In this document: positions 15,627 to 24,807 of the stretch, in pieces
How positions within the stretch are numbered: position 1 is the stretch's first letter
Layout of the letters: every line of letters begins with the position of its first letter
Source of the DNA: Sphingopyxis sp. H073
GTDB lineage: Bacteria > Pseudomonadota > Alphaproteobacteria > Sphingomonadales > Sphingomonadaceae
Direction: 5' to 3'
DNA length: 64,000 nucleotides
NCBI RefSeq assembly: GCF_001468395.1
Contig: NZ_LNSG01000003.1
Span: 310,001-374,000, forward strand
The notes under the pieces: model-generated
The model's database searches: none
The model's input: the letters and a program-made list of their open reading frames with translations, nothing else
Told to the model about the DNA's origin: nothing
Position numbers and translations under genes: made by a program

Positions 15627-18095
15627 CTAGAATTCGACGCTGGCGGTCACGCCATAAGTGCGCGGTTCGTTGTAGGTCGCCGAAATATATCCGACCGGCG
15701 CAACCAGCTGGTTTTGAACATATTCGCGCTCGTTGGTGATATTGCGCGCAAACACGCCGATCTCGAACCGGTCGAGAAACTCGACCGAGGCGCGCGCGCC
15801 GAGCAGGCCGAGCGCCGGCCCGGTGGTCGCAGCGATGATCGCGTTATTGTCGGGATTGGGCGCATAGTTGTAGATGTCGAGCGGCACCTTGCTGCGCCAC
15901 GAATAATCGACGTGAAGGTTGACCCGCGCGCGGCTGCCGACCGGCGTGGTATAGTCCGCGGCGAGCGAATATTGCTTCTTGAACACGCCGCTGAACCGTT
16001 CGAACGAGCGGTCGCCGGTCAGATCCGAATAGCGGACATATTTCGGATCGACCAGCGCGCCGGACGCCTGGACGGTAAAGCCTTCGAACAGCACGGCGGT
16101 CAGTTCGGCCTCGAGACCGCGAATGCGAGCCTTGCCCGCGTTGCCGAGCAGCGTCGCGGTGCCGGGAACGGTCGCCGGGGGCACGGGTGGGACGGACACC
16201 AGCGTCGAACGCTGAATGTCGTTCACGTCGCTCGTATAGGCCGCGACGTTCAACCGCACGCGATTGTCGAGAAACTCGCCCTTGAAACCGACTTCGTAAG
16301 AGTAGGCCACTTCGGGTGCGAAGGGGATGAACGCAGCCGTATTCGGCGCGCGGAGATTCTGCCCCCCCGACCGGAAACCCTTGGCGGTTTTGGCGTAGAC
16401 AAGGATATCGTCGTTGAGCTTGTAATCGACGCTGGCCGTATAGGACCATCCGCCGAAGCTGTCGCGGCGCTTGAAGGCGCACTGGACCGGATCGACGATC
16501 TCGCCGGCACTGAATGCCGGAACGCCGGCAACCACCGCGCAGGTCGTCAACCCGCTGGTGCGGTTGAAATTGTTGCTGCGCGTTTCGAGACCCTTGTCGT
16601 CGACCGAATAGCGCAGGCCGCCGGTGAACGACAGCTTGTCGTTGAGATGCCAGGTCGCCTGGCCATACATGCCGATGCTGTCGTTATCGATATACCCCCA
16701 GAAATGCGACGTCACCGGATTGAGGACCGGGACCGTGATCGAAATCGACTGGTCAAAGCCGCTTTCATGGAAGGCGAACGCGCCCGCTGCAAAGTCGACG
16801 GCATCGCCGAACATCTTGCCGGTGAACTGGAGTTCCGCCGATTGCTGCTTCAGCTCCTGCTGACTTTCGGTGAAGTGGATCGGGTAGGCCGAACCGTCGA
16901 GATCGAAGCCGGCGTTGGCGCTGACCTTGCGATAGCTAGCGATCAGTTTCGCCTGACCGAAGCTGGTGTCGAGCGCACCGGTAAAATTATAGGTCTGCGT
17001 CTTGGCGTAGACATAGGGAATCTCGTTGTTGGCGGTGATCCGCCCCCCCGCCGCAAGCCGCGCCGCTTCCGTTGCGAGAATCGCCAGGCCGGGCGCCGTC
17101 GCGCTAGCCGGCGGATTGCCGTTCAATATGCCGACGAATGTTCCGCTGGTGGCGGCGGTATTGTAGGTAGAATTGGCGCCGCTGAACGCCCGCGTCGTAT
17201 AAACGAGATTGCGGCTCGGCGCAGCCTCGTCCATCTTGAAATATTCGCCCGAAAACAGGAGGCTGAGGTTGTCGGTCGGCTGGATGAGCAACTTGCCGCG
17301 CGCCTGCCAGCGGTCGCGGTTGTCGAGCTTGAGACCGTCGAGATTGCCGCCGACCGGGCGCCGCGCGACGGCGGTGGTGACCGCAGTCACCGCGCTGGCC
17401 GTGTTTGCCGGAACGCTGTTCGTCGTATAACCGTCGCGGCTAAATCGCTTGCCCGCAAGGCGGATCGCGACCTTGTCCCCGATCGGGATGTTGACGACCG
17501 CCGTCGGCTCGAACTCGTTGAAGCGTCCGTAGGTTGCGGACAGTTTGCCGCTGAATTCGCCGAGCCGCGGGTCGTTGGAGTTGATCAGCATCGCGCCGCC
17601 CGTGGTGTTGCGCCCGAACAAGGTACCTTGCGGACCTTTGAGCACCTGGACCGAGCTGATATCGAGCAGGGTCGTGTTGAGGCCATAGGCGCGCGCCCAG
17701 TAAACGCCGTCCACATAGGTGCCGACCGAGGGGTCGAGCGTCGCAAGCGTGTCGTTCTGAAATTGGCCGCGGAGCGCAACGGTGATGCCAGCGGGGCTGT
17801 TCGACCCCGAGCGGATATAAAGCCCCGGGGTGAAGTTCGCGATGTCCTGGACACGGATAACGCCCTGAGCTTCAAGGCTCTCGCCAGTAAAGGCGGTCAC
17901 CGCAACGGGAACATCCTGCAGATTTTCGTTCACCTTGCGCGCCTGGACAATGATGTCTTCGAGACCGACGGTTTCGTTCTCTGCCGGCGGCGGCGGGGTG
18001 GTTTGCGCGAACGCGGGTGTCGATGACAAGGCAATGGCCGTCAGCGAGACCGCGGTGAGCATCCGGAACGAATCGCGCTTCTGCTTGAAATTCAT
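15627..18095 (-). CDS. TonB-dependent outer-membrane receptor
   Basis: An 822-aa receptor. Residues 1-31 form a signal peptide with cleavage after AFA (AFA-Q). A plug domain follows (EDIIVQARKVNENLQDVPVA, then VLKGPQGTLFGRNTTGGA), then a long beta-barrel ending in the aromatic VEF typical of outer-membrane barrels. It imports a bulky hydrophobic or chelated compound with TonB energy. ATG 18095 was chosen because GGGGAGG is 9 bases upstream; ATG 18104 has no spacer. The regulon palindrome at 18136 lies 40 bp upstream, so the receptor should be induced together with the degradation genes. The real substrate is unknown, but a steroid or terpenoid acid fits the context. Confidence 0.93.
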   Translation of the reverse strand: MNFKQKRDSFRMLTAVSLTAIALSSTPAFAQTTPPPPAENETVGLEDIIVQARKVNENLQDVPVAVTAFTGESLEAQGVIRVQDIANFTPGLYIRSGSNSPAGITVALRGQFQNDTLATLDPSVGTYVDGVYWARAYGLNTTLLDISSVQVLKGPQGTLFGRNTTGGAMLINSNDPRLGEFSGKLSATYGRFNEFEPTAVVNIPIGDKVAIRLAGKRFSRDGYTTNSVPANTASAVTAVTTAVARRPVGGNLDGLKLDNRDRWQARGKLLIQPTDNLSLLFSGEYFKMDEAAPSRNLVYTTRAFSGANSTYNTAATSGTFVGILNGNPPASATAPGLAILATEAARLAAGGRITANNEIPYVYAKTQTYNFTGALDTSFGQAKLIASYRKVSANAGFDLDGSAYPIHFTESQQELKQQSAELQFTGKMFGDAVDFAAGAFAFHESGFDQSISITVPVLNPVTSHFWGYIDNDSIGMYGQATWHLNDKLSFTGGLRYSVDDKGLETRSNNFNRTSGLTTCAVVAGVPAFSAGEIVDPVQCAFKRRDSFGGWSYTASVDYKLNDDILVYAKTAKGFRSGGQNLRAPNTAAFIPFAPEVAYSYEVGFKGEFLDNRVRLNVAAYTSDVNDIQRSTLVSVPPVPPATVPGTATLLGNAGKARIRGLEAELTAVLFEGFTVQASGALVDPKYVRYSDLTGDRSFERFSGVFKKQYSLAADYTTPVGSRARVNLHVDYSWRSKVPLDIYNYAPNPDNNAIIAATTGPALGLLGARASVEFLDRFEIGVFARNITNEREYVQNQLVAPVGYISATYNEPRTYGVTASVEF

Positions 18096-18135
18096 GGTCA
18101 ACATCCTCCCCGCGAGGCTTCATATGTCCTCGCTA

Positions 18136-18155
18136 CGTCAGTTGTATAACTAGGT
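18136..18155. promoter_or_regulatory. Regulon palindrome, site 3 (TonB receptor)
   Basis: Fifteen of 20 positions match; the right half TATAACTAGGT is perfect and AGTT of the left half is kept. It is 40 bp upstream of the receptor start. The neighbouring gene on the right ends at 18215, so this is a one-directional promoter. Confidence 0.7.
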
Positions 18156-18214
18156 CTAACAAGATAGACAAGTGAATTGCGCTTTCCGTTGCGGAAATCG
18201 TAAGATTTTTCCCT

Positions 18215-19234
18215 TCAATCCGGCGCTTTGGGTAATAATCGTGCGAGGGCCGGCACGTCGGCAAGGGCGCGCAGGACATCGTTGAGATGGGTGCAGCCGA
18301 GCGTGCCGGCGAGCGTATCGAGAACCGCCTGCCGAAATTCCGGGACATTCTGGCCGACCATCCGCGCCGCCTTCATCGAGGCACCGGGGCATTCGCGAAA
18401 CGGCAGGATCAGCGGCAAGGCCTGAAGCGAAAGCAGGGTTTCGCTCGCTTCGTCGATCTCCGCATAGACCCGATACTCGTGGATCGCGGTCCGCGTCCCC
18501 TCCGGATTGGGCCCGCTGTCCTGAAAGCCCGCGTCGACCTTTAGCACGCCTTCCGCGCGCCAGATGTCGATGCGGCGCGCGCGTCGTGCCAGGGGGCGGG
18601 CGACCTGTTCAGGCATGGTGTGCCAGCCGGCCGGATCGTTCGGGTTGGCGAGCGGACCGACTTCGGTCGATGATTGATGCTCATGGTCGACCCCACCACC
18701 TTCCGACAACGAACTCGCGCCTTCGGTGAAGCCTGTGCAGATGTTGAGCATCCGTCCCTTGTTCCCGGCGGTCGATTGCGTGCCCTTGCTGCGCATCGCC
18801 GCCTGCCAGTCGTCGATCCAGCGCGACCATATCCAACCCGCGACGAGGCTGGCGCCAGCGAAATCATCGAGGAGCTGAAAGGTGGGCGTGCCGCGGATGT
18901 CGCCCAGCGTCGCCGCGAGCGCGTGGCGGCTGGCGCCGCCTGCGCGCACCCCGACCATTTCCTGAAGCCGCGGGTGATCGGGCGTGGCCGATATTTCGAG
19001 TATCTCGCGGATCGGTGACGTCCGGATGCGAAAGTCGCCGCGGGCGAGTTCCACCGCTTCGCCCTTGAAAGAGGTCAGTAGATCGCGAGCGCGCCCGGCC
19101 ATGATCCACGCCTGGCCGAAGCCATCGGGCCAGTCGGAGTCGATCGAAGTCGTGCGCCGGATCGAGCCTGGCCGACGCGCGGGCGCCGGGCCCGCCGACT
19201 GCCGGGCAAAGGGAAATTGCTGGGGAGCGTTCAA
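18215..19234 (-). CDS. DUF2889 family protein
   Basis: About 339 aa. The C-terminal part carries the DUF2889 hallmark GTLGCTHLNDVLRALADVP, preceded by PFRECPGA and a helix-rich stretch. The N-terminal half (DFRIRTSPIREILEIS) is also consistent with the family. The function of DUF2889 is not established; its conserved Cys/His near the C-terminus could bind a ligand or metal. A TTG start at 19234, 10 bases after the SDR stop and following AAGG, is the most plausible; ATG codons further upstream lie inside the SDR gene. It is the last gene of the SDR/ligase operon starting at 23932, so it probably acts in the same catabolic step. Confidence 0.6.
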   Translation of the reverse strand: MNAPQQFPFARQSAGPAPARRPGSIRRTTSIDSDWPDGFGQAWIMAGRARDLLTSFKGEAVELARGDFRIRTSPIREILEISATPDHPRLQEMVGVRAGGASRHALAATLGDIRGTPTFQLLDDFAGASLVAGWIWSRWIDDWQAAMRSKGTQSTAGNKGRMLNICTGFTEGASSLSEGGGVDHEHQSSTEVGPLANPNDPAGWHTMPEQVARPLARRARRIDIWRAEGVLKVDAGFQDSGPNPEGTRTAIHEYRVYAEIDEASETLLSLQALPLILPFRECPGASMKAARMVGQNVPEFRQAVLDTLAGTLGCTHLNDVLRALADVPALARLLPKAPD

Positions 19235-19244
19235 GACCTTGATC

Positions 19245-20039
19245 CTATTTGGGCGGCATACGGATGGCGCCATCGAGCCGCAGATTCTGGCCGTTGAAAT
19301 AGCCATTACGGACAAGCTCCAGCACCAGCGAACCGAACTCTTCGGGATGGCCGAGGCGCTTGGGGAACGGCACCGAAGCCGCCAAACCTTCGAAAACAGC
19401 CGGCGCGCGATCCTTGACCGCAAGCATCGGCGGCGTCGCAAAAATGCCGGGCATGATCGAATTGACGCGGATGCCAAGGTCCATCAGATCGCGCGCCAGC
19501 GGCAGGACGAGCCCGTTGACCCCAGCCTTGAGCGAGCCATAGCCGACCTGCCCGATCTGCGCATCCTGCGCAGCGGCCGACGCCGTGAGGATGATCGCGC
19601 CGCGCTCGCCATCGTCGTTCAGCGGCTCGGCATTCGCCATGCCGAGCGCCGACAGCGATGCCAGCCGGTAGCTGGCGATCAGGATGCCCTGAGCGGAGAA
19701 GGCGTAGTCGTCGGTCGAGTAGCGGACATAGCCGCCCGTCGCCTTGTCGTAACGGACGGTCTTTCCGCCCTTCGATATTTGCGCGCAGTGGACGAGCACC
19801 CGCTCCTGGCCGTGTGCGGCGCGCGCGGCCTCGTACCCCGCGACGACACTGTCCTCGCTGGTGATATCGACCTTGCAGAAAATCCCTCCGATCGCGTCGG
19901 CGACCGCTTTTCCGCCCTCTTCATTGACGTCGAAGATCGCGACCTTCAGCCCCGCGCCCGCAAGCGCTTCGGCACTAGCGCGGCCAAGGCCCGAGGCGCC
20001 GCCAGTGACGACTGCAGACAAATTCTTGTCGAGTTTCAT
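19245..20039 (-). CDS. SDR oxidoreductase, HSD10-like
   Basis: A 264-aa SDR with TGGASGLG (residues 12-19), a D-x-N-E segment after strand 2 suggesting NAD preference, catalytic Ser in LTASAAAQ and YGSLK. The overall pattern, including the insertion around residues 90-110 and the IRVNSIMPGIFATP loop, resembles type II 3-hydroxyacyl-CoA/17-beta-hydroxysteroid dehydrogenases (HSD10 group). Oxidation of a 3-hydroxyacyl-CoA is the simplest role. The gene follows the next SDR after 23 bp and is followed by the DUF2889 gene, all in one operon. Confidence 0.82.
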   Translation of the reverse strand: MKLDKNLSAVVTGGASGLGRASAEALAGAGLKVAIFDVNEEGGKAVADAIGGIFCKVDITSEDSVVAGYEAARAAHGQERVLVHCAQISKGGKTVRYDKATGGYVRYSTDDYAFSAQGILIASYRLASLSALGMANAEPLNDDGERGAIILTASAAAQDAQIGQVGYGSLKAGVNGLVLPLARDLMDLGIRVNSIMPGIFATPPMLAVKDRAPAVFEGLAASVPFPKRLGHPEEFGSLVLELVRNGYFNGQNLRLDGAIRMPPK

Positions 20040-20062
20040 GCCCTTGTTTCCTTGCTTTCAGA

Positions 20063-20857
20063 TTATTGCAGAACTTCAAGATTGCCGCCATCGACGATCA
20101 GCACCTGACCGGTGATGAACCCGGCACGATCCGAACAGAGGAAGGCCGCGGCAGCCGCCATATCCTCGGGCGTTCCCATTCGCTGGACGGGCCACGCGCT
20201 GACGCGCTCGGCGATATGGTCTTCGTAGGTCTGGCCTTGGGCCTCGGCGATCTTCGTAAACACGTCGCGGAATTGCGGCGTCGCGATCGCACCGGTGCCC
20301 AGCGTGTTGACGGTAATGCCGAAGGGACCGAGTTCGGCGGACAGGGTTTTCGAGAGCGCCAGCGCGCCGACGCGGTAGGTGTTCTGCGCCGCACGTGCGA
20401 GCTTGCGGTGCGGCGCCTTCACCGAGTTCGTGCCGATCGTCAGGATGCGGCCCCAGCCCTGCCCGCGCATATGCGGAAACACCGCCTGCACGGCCCAGCG
20501 GAACGCCATGACATTGTTGTTGTTCGCGGCGACAAAAGTCTCGTCATCGACGTCGAGGAAAGACCCTTTGGGGCCGGAGTCGACGTTGAAGATCAAAATG
20601 TCGGGCGCCCCGAACGCGCCGGTCGCTGCGTTGACCGCCGATGCTATCCCGTCCCTGGTCGTGCAATCAGCGGAGATGCCGGCGACCTGCCCGCCTGCCG
20701 CTCGCACCTCTGTAACCGCAGTATCGATCGTCGCCTGCGTCCGCGCGGCGATCACGGTCTTGCAGCCTTCGCGCGCGAACTCGTGCGCGCAGCCGAGCCC
20801 GATACCCTTCGATCCGCCGAAGACGAGCACAACCTTTCCGGCAATCCCGAGGTCCAT
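20063..20857 (-). CDS. SDR oxidoreductase, FabG-like with atypical active site
   Basis: A 264-aa SDR. The cofactor motif is FGGSKGIG and the ending ITGQVLIVDGG is normal, but the usual Y-x3-K is not in its standard place. The segment reads GTNSVKAPHRKLARAAQNTYR, followed by SKTLSAELGPFGITVN, as in the SDR subgroup where an Asn/Arg pair replaces Tyr. The Asp after NAG reads NVDSG. Such members often reduce 3-oxoacyl thioesters or have lost activity. Start ATG 20857 overlaps the stop of the next SDR (ATGA). It may work as a hetero-oligomer with that neighbour. Confidence 0.8.
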   Translation of the reverse strand: MDLGIAGKVVLVFGGSKGIGLGCAHEFAREGCKTVIAARTQATIDTAVTEVRAAGGQVAGISADCTTRDGIASAVNAATGAFGAPDILIFNVDSGPKGSFLDVDDETFVAANNNNVMAFRWAVQAVFPHMRGQGWGRILTIGTNSVKAPHRKLARAAQNTYRVGALALSKTLSAELGPFGITVNTLGTGAIATPQFRDVFTKIAEAQGQTYEDHIAERVSAWPVQRMGTPEDMAAAAAFLCSDRAGFITGQVLIVDGGNLEVLQ

Positions 20858-21675
20858 CAGGGCGCCTTTCCCTGCTGGAGCTTGAGCCGTTCCTGCAAGA
20901 TGTCGTTGCGACCCGGCGACGCCGCGACGGTCGAGCCGCCGTCCATCTTGATCGTCGTACCGGTGATATAGTCGGACTTTGCCGAGGCGAGGAACAGGCA
21001 GGCGTGCGCGATATCGGCCGGCGTACCCGCGCGGCCGACGGGAACGGTGGCACCATAAGCGGCGAGGCCCTCGTCGCCGAGCACCGCTTTGGCGCGGTCG
21101 CTGGCGACGAGGCCCGGATTGATCGCGTTGACCGTGATCCCCTCGCCCACGACGTCGCCGGCAGCGGCGCGAATGAAAGCGTCGAGCGCAGCCTTCGCCA
21201 TGCCATAAGCGGTCATGTTGGGAACGACGTTGAAGGTGCCGTTGATAGAACCGATCGCAATGAATCGCCCGCCGTCCTTCGCGTCGGCGAGATGGGGCCG
21301 CGCGGCGTCGAGCAGCCACCAGGCGGCTTTCGCGATGCTCGCAAAGCCCGCTTCCAGACGCTCGTCGTCGACGTGGCCCACCCCGCCGTGCGGAATGTCG
21401 GCCGCGGCGTGGACGATGATGTCGACGGTGCCGAACGCTTGCACCGTTGCTTCGACGAGCGCACGGCAATCGGCGTGACGCGCGATGTCAGCGGCGAAAC
21501 ATTCGGCGACGCCGCCCGCCTTTTCGATCTCGGCCTTCACATCCTCGGCATAGGATATGGTACGAGCGCCGAGCATGACCTGTGCGCCTGCTGCCGCGAA
21601 GGCCTTGGCGATCCCGCGCCCGACGCCGCGCCCGCCGCCGGTGACGATGACCGACTTGCCGCTGAAATCTTCCAT
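20857..21675 (-). CDS. SDR-family oxidoreductase
   Basis: A 272-aa classical SDR: TGGGRGVG (residues 11-18), HAAAD after strand 4, catalytic Ser in IGSINGT, YGMAK, and the ending TTIKMDGGS. It is encoded between the AMP-ligase and the previous SDR with ATGA overlaps on both sides (21675 and 20857), so it is translationally coupled. Reduction or oxidation of a CoA-bound keto/hydroxy intermediate is likely. The last 25 residues (AASPGRNDILQER) extend beyond the usual C-terminus. Confidence 0.87.
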   Translation of the reverse strand: MEDFSGKSVIVTGGGRGVGRGIAKAFAAAGAQVMLGARTISYAEDVKAEIEKAGGVAECFAADIARHADCRALVEATVQAFGTVDIIVHAAADIPHGGVGHVDDERLEAGFASIAKAAWWLLDAARPHLADAKDGGRFIAIGSINGTFNVVPNMTAYGMAKAALDAFIRAAAGDVVGEGITVNAINPGLVASDRAKAVLGDEGLAAYGATVPVGRAGTPADIAHACLFLASAKSDYITGTTIKMDGGSTVAASPGRNDILQERLKLQQGKAP

Positions 21676-23174
21676 CACGACGCTCCTTCGAACAGGGACT
21701 GCAATCCCGGCGCGGATGGTTTCATCGAAGGAGTGCGCGGAAAGTCGGAAACGTAGCGGATGTGTACCGGAACCTGATACGTGATCAGCCGCTCCTTGAG
21801 CCACGCCTTGAGAACTTCGACCTCCGGTTCGGCTGCGCCGTCCTTGAGGATGATTGCCGCCGCGGGCACAGCCCCGAGCCGCGCGTCGGGCACGCCCACC
21901 ACCGCGGCTTCGCGCACGGCGGGATGATCGTTGATCGCACGGGCGACATCGTCGGGATGGATCTTGAACCCCCCTCGGATGATCGCATTGTCGGCGCGTC
22001 CCCGGATATAAAGAAAACGATCGGCGTCGAGCACCGCACGATCGGTCGTGCGCAGCCATTGCATGTCGTTGTCAAGCTGGCGCCCCTTGAGCTCAAGCAA
22101 GCCTTCGGTCCCATGTGGCAAGACCGCGCCGCTTTCCGCATCGACGACGCGCGCCTCGATATCGCCGTGGACGCGGCCGACGGCGCCGCGCTTTTCCGTC
22201 CAGAGCCGGCGAAAATCGTCGATCGTCCACCCGGCAATCGCACCCGCGAATTCGGTCGCACCATAGTTGCCGCAGATCGGAATATCATATTTGGCGAGAA
22301 AGGCATCGACGAGATCGGGTGAAAGCGGCGCAGTGCCCGAGATTAGCGACTTGAGGCTCGACAGGTCGGCGGGGTCGACGTCGGCGTCGAGCAGCATGCG
22401 CACCGCCGAAGGGACTGCGGGAGCGACCGCAGGACGGTTGCGCTTCACGGCAGAAACCCACGCCTCGACGGTGAATTTTTCAAGGAGCGCGATCTTTCGT
22501 CCTGCCGCGAGCGCCCCGATGCAGCCATAGATGCCGCCGATATGCGTGAGCGGATTGACGATCATCGTACAGCCCGAGTTGAGCTTCGGCGGATCGTCGA
22601 AGCTGCGCCCGCGTTCATATTTCGTGAAACCGCGAAAGCTCGCATCGAAGGAGTCGCGGCTCAAGGGGACGCGTTTCGGCGTGCCCGTGGTGCCGCTGGT
22701 GAGCATTTCGATCGCGACGCCGGGTGAAGTCTGCACCGCGGCGCGCCTTTCGCTCGGGACGACGCGCGCGCCTTCGAGGCGCGCGCCGATCTCGACGACG
22801 GCCGAGCCCGCGCGCTCAAGCGCCTCGGTGACGCCCGGCCGGGCGAGATCGGTCGCGTCGGCGATGACGACCGGAAGCCCGAGCCCTTCGATGTCGTCGA
22901 ACAGCTTTGCGTCGGGCAGGATGGGGTTGAGGGTAACGAGGCAGCGGTCGGTCGAAAGCACCGCGACGATCGCGGCGACATGGCCGGGACGGTTGCGCAG
23001 CATCACGCCGACGCGCGTATCCGCGGGCAGTCCCATTGCTTCGAGCCCATTCTCGATCGCGCGGACAGTCTCCGCGATCTGTCGCCAGCTATAGTCGTGC
23101 CCTTCAAAATCGATCTCGGTCCGATCCGGATCGAGCGCCATGATCGCGCGCAGTTTTTCGGTCATCAACGCCAT
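21675..23174 (-). CDS. AMP-dependent acyl-CoA synthetase/ligase
   Basis: A 499-aa adenylate-forming enzyme. P-loop TSGTTGTPKRVPLS (residues about 157-170), YGATEF (A5 motif), TTDRAVLDADRFLYIRGR (A7/A8 region) and RGGFKIHPDDV. The C-terminal catalytic Lys of the A10 region appears in RTPSMKPSAPG, a divergent version of NGKxxR. It would activate a free acid to the acyl-CoA with ATP at the start of a side-chain degradation round. Start ATG 23174 and stop 21675 both overlap neighbouring SDR genes. This is one of three ligases in the window and the most divergent from textbook FadD. Confidence 0.88.
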   Translation of the reverse strand: MALMTEKLRAIMALDPDRTEIDFEGHDYSWRQIAETVRAIENGLEAMGLPADTRVGVMLRNRPGHVAAIVAVLSTDRCLVTLNPILPDAKLFDDIEGLGLPVVIADATDLARPGVTEALERAGSAVVEIGARLEGARVVPSERRAAVQTSPGVAIEMLTSGTTGTPKRVPLSRDSFDASFRGFTKYERGRSFDDPPKLNSGCTMIVNPLTHIGGIYGCIGALAAGRKIALLEKFTVEAWVSAVKRNRPAVAPAVPSAVRMLLDADVDPADLSSLKSLISGTAPLSPDLVDAFLAKYDIPICGNYGATEFAGAIAGWTIDDFRRLWTEKRGAVGRVHGDIEARVVDAESGAVLPHGTEGLLELKGRQLDNDMQWLRTTDRAVLDADRFLYIRGRADNAIIRGGFKIHPDDVARAINDHPAVREAAVVGVPDARLGAVPAAAIILKDGAAEPEVEVLKAWLKERLITYQVPVHIRYVSDFPRTPSMKPSAPGLQSLFEGAS

Positions 23175-23932
23175 CAGAGCGCAAGGCCTCCGCTCGCCTC
23201 GATGATCTGGCCGGTGACCCAGCGCGCATCGTCGCCCAGCAGCATCATGACCGCGCCCGCGATGTCGTCAGGCTCGCCAAGGCGCCCCATCGGCGTGTGC
23301 TTCGCGGTGGCCTCGTCCCAACCGGGCGTTTCGCGCAGCGCGGTGATGAAGTCGGTGGCGACGGCACCGGGCGCAATGCAGTTGCAGGTGATCTGGCGCT
23401 TGGCGACCGCGAGCGCGGTCGAGAAGGTCAGGCTCTGCACCGCGCGCTTGGTCATCGCATAGGCGGCGGCGAAAGGCTGGCCGACCTTGCCCGACATCGA
23501 CCCGATATTGACGATGCGCCCGCCATCGCGCAGCCGCGGCAGCGCGGCTTGCGTGACAAAATGCGGGCCCTTCACATTGACCGCGAACAATTCGTCGTAC
23601 AGGTCCTCGCCCGCGCCCTTGAGCGTGCCGTCGCGGCCGCCGCGGCCGACGCCGGCATTGTTGATCAGAAAATCGAGATTGGGGGCGCCGCCGAACTGCG
23701 CATCGCACGCCGTGAACAGCGACTCGATCCCCGCGAGCGTCGAAACGTCGGCCTGCACCGCGAACGCCTTGCCGCCCGCCGCGACGATCCCCGCCGCGAG
23801 CGTCTCGGCGGCCTCCTTGCTGCCGGCGTAGTTGATCGCGACATGCGCGCCTGCGGCGCCGAGTCGCTGCACGATCGCAGCGCCGATGCCGCGCGAACCG
23901 CCGGTGACCAGTGCGGTCTTGCCTTCGAACAT
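23174..23932 (-). CDS. SDR oxidoreductase, FabG-like
   Basis: About 252 aa: TGGSRGIG, NNAGVG, IGSMSG and YAMTK, ending TGQIIEASGGLAL. It is the first gene of the operon 23932-18215. ATG 23932 (MFEGK) has GGGAG at 7-base spacing; ATG 23947 five codons earlier is the alternative. The regulon palindrome at 23969-23988 lies just upstream and is shared with the divergent ECH operon. Likely 3-hydroxyacyl-CoA or 3-oxoacyl-CoA oxidoreductase; the precise substrate is unknown. Confidence 0.87.
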   Translation of the reverse strand: MFEGKTALVTGGSRGIGAAIVQRLGAAGAHVAINYAGSKEAAETLAAGIVAAGGKAFAVQADVSTLAGIESLFTACDAQFGGAPNLDFLINNAGVGRGGRDGTLKGAGEDLYDELFAVNVKGPHFVTQAALPRLRDGGRIVNIGSMSGKVGQPFAAAYAMTKRAVQSLTFSTALAVAKRQITCNCIAPGAVATDFITALRETPGWDEATAKHTPMGRLGEPDDIAGAVMMLLGDDARWVTGQIIEASGGLAL

Positions 23933-23968
23933 CCGCTTTCTCCCCATTTCCTTGTCCTGACATAATTG

Positions 23969-23988
23969 ACCTAGTTATATAACTCGTG
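23969..23988. promoter_or_regulatory. Regulon palindrome, site 4 (divergent SDR/ECH operons)
   Basis: The left half and centre (ACCTAGTTATATAACT) are perfect; 17 of 20 positions match. It lies between starts 23932 (-) and 24028 (+), so one site can control both large operons. Confidence 0.8.
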
Positions 23989-24027
23989 CAAGACCTATAT
24001 CGAAATGCTTTTGGGAGAAGCGCGGTC

Positions 24028-24807
24028 ATGGCTGATCAGATCTTGAGCGAGCGCGACGGTTCGCTGCGCATCATCACGCTGAATCGCCCCGAGCGGCACA
24101 ATGCGATGGACGACAGCATGTCGGCGCTGTTCCAGCAGCTCGTTGGCGAGGCGCTCGACGAGACCGAGTCGAATGCAATCCTGATCCGCGCGACCGGAAA
24201 AAGCTTCTGCTCGGGGCGCGACACCAACGTGCTGGGCCAGCGCGCACGCGACGAGAGCGATTTCCATTTCGTGCGCCGCCACCAGGAAGGCCGCCTGCGG
24301 ATGCAGGAATCGACCAAGCCGATCATCGCCGCGCTGAAGGGGGGCGCTATCGGCGGCGGGTGCGAACTCGCGCTCGCCGCCGATATTCGGATAAGCGACA
24401 CGACGCTGAAAATGGCGCTGCCCGAGATCCTCTACGGGGTGCTCCCCGATACCGGCGGGACGCAGATGATGACCGCGCTGATCGGTCCGTCGCGGACCAA
24501 ATATATGGTGATGACCGGGCAGAAGATCGACGCTGCGACCGCGCTGGAATGGGGCGCGGTCGATTTCGTCGTCGAACCCGATGAACTCGACGCCCGGGCG
24601 CTGGCGGTCGCGCGCGATATCGCCGCCAAACCGCCGATCAACCTCGCGATGGCGAAGGAGATGATCAACCTGATGCACGGTGCGACGATCCGCACCGGCA
24701 CGCGCGCCGAGCTTTATGCGCAAAGCTATCTGTTCAAGACCGACGATTATCACGAGGCACGCGCCGCGATCCGCGAGAAGCGCGCGCCGCACTATAAAGG
24801 CAAATAA
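24028..24807 (+). CDS. Enoyl-CoA hydratase/isomerase
   Basis: A 259-aa crotonase-fold protein. The oxyanion and first catalytic Glu segment reads GGAIGGGCELALAAD, and the second Glu is in LPEILYGVLPDTGG, so both acid/base residues of a hydratase are present. CoA binding is supported by FCSGRDT near residue 65. It would hydrate a trans-2-enoyl-CoA. ATG 24028 follows GGGAGAAG with 7-base spacing. It is the first gene of the right-hand operon controlled by the palindrome at 23969 and is directly followed by the dienoyl-CoA-reductase-like SDR (TAA-ATG). Confidence 0.9.
   Translation: MADQILSERDGSLRIITLNRPERHNAMDDSMSALFQQLVGEALDETESNAILIRATGKSFCSGRDTNVLGQRARDESDFHFVRRHQEGRLRMQESTKPIIAALKGGAIGGGCELALAADIRISDTTLKMALPEILYGVLPDTGGTQMMTALIGPSRTKYMVMTGQKIDAATALEWGAVDFVVEPDELDARALAVARDIAAKPPINLAMAKEMINLMHGATIRTGTRAELYAQSYLFKTDDYHEARAAIREKRAPHYKGK

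Noticed and set aside
15063..18026. 987-aa open frame on the + strand opposite the TonB receptor
   Set aside because: Composition is Arg/Asp/Gly-rich with no domain, and it is the antisense frame of a clear receptor gene; in GC-rich DNA such long shadows are common.
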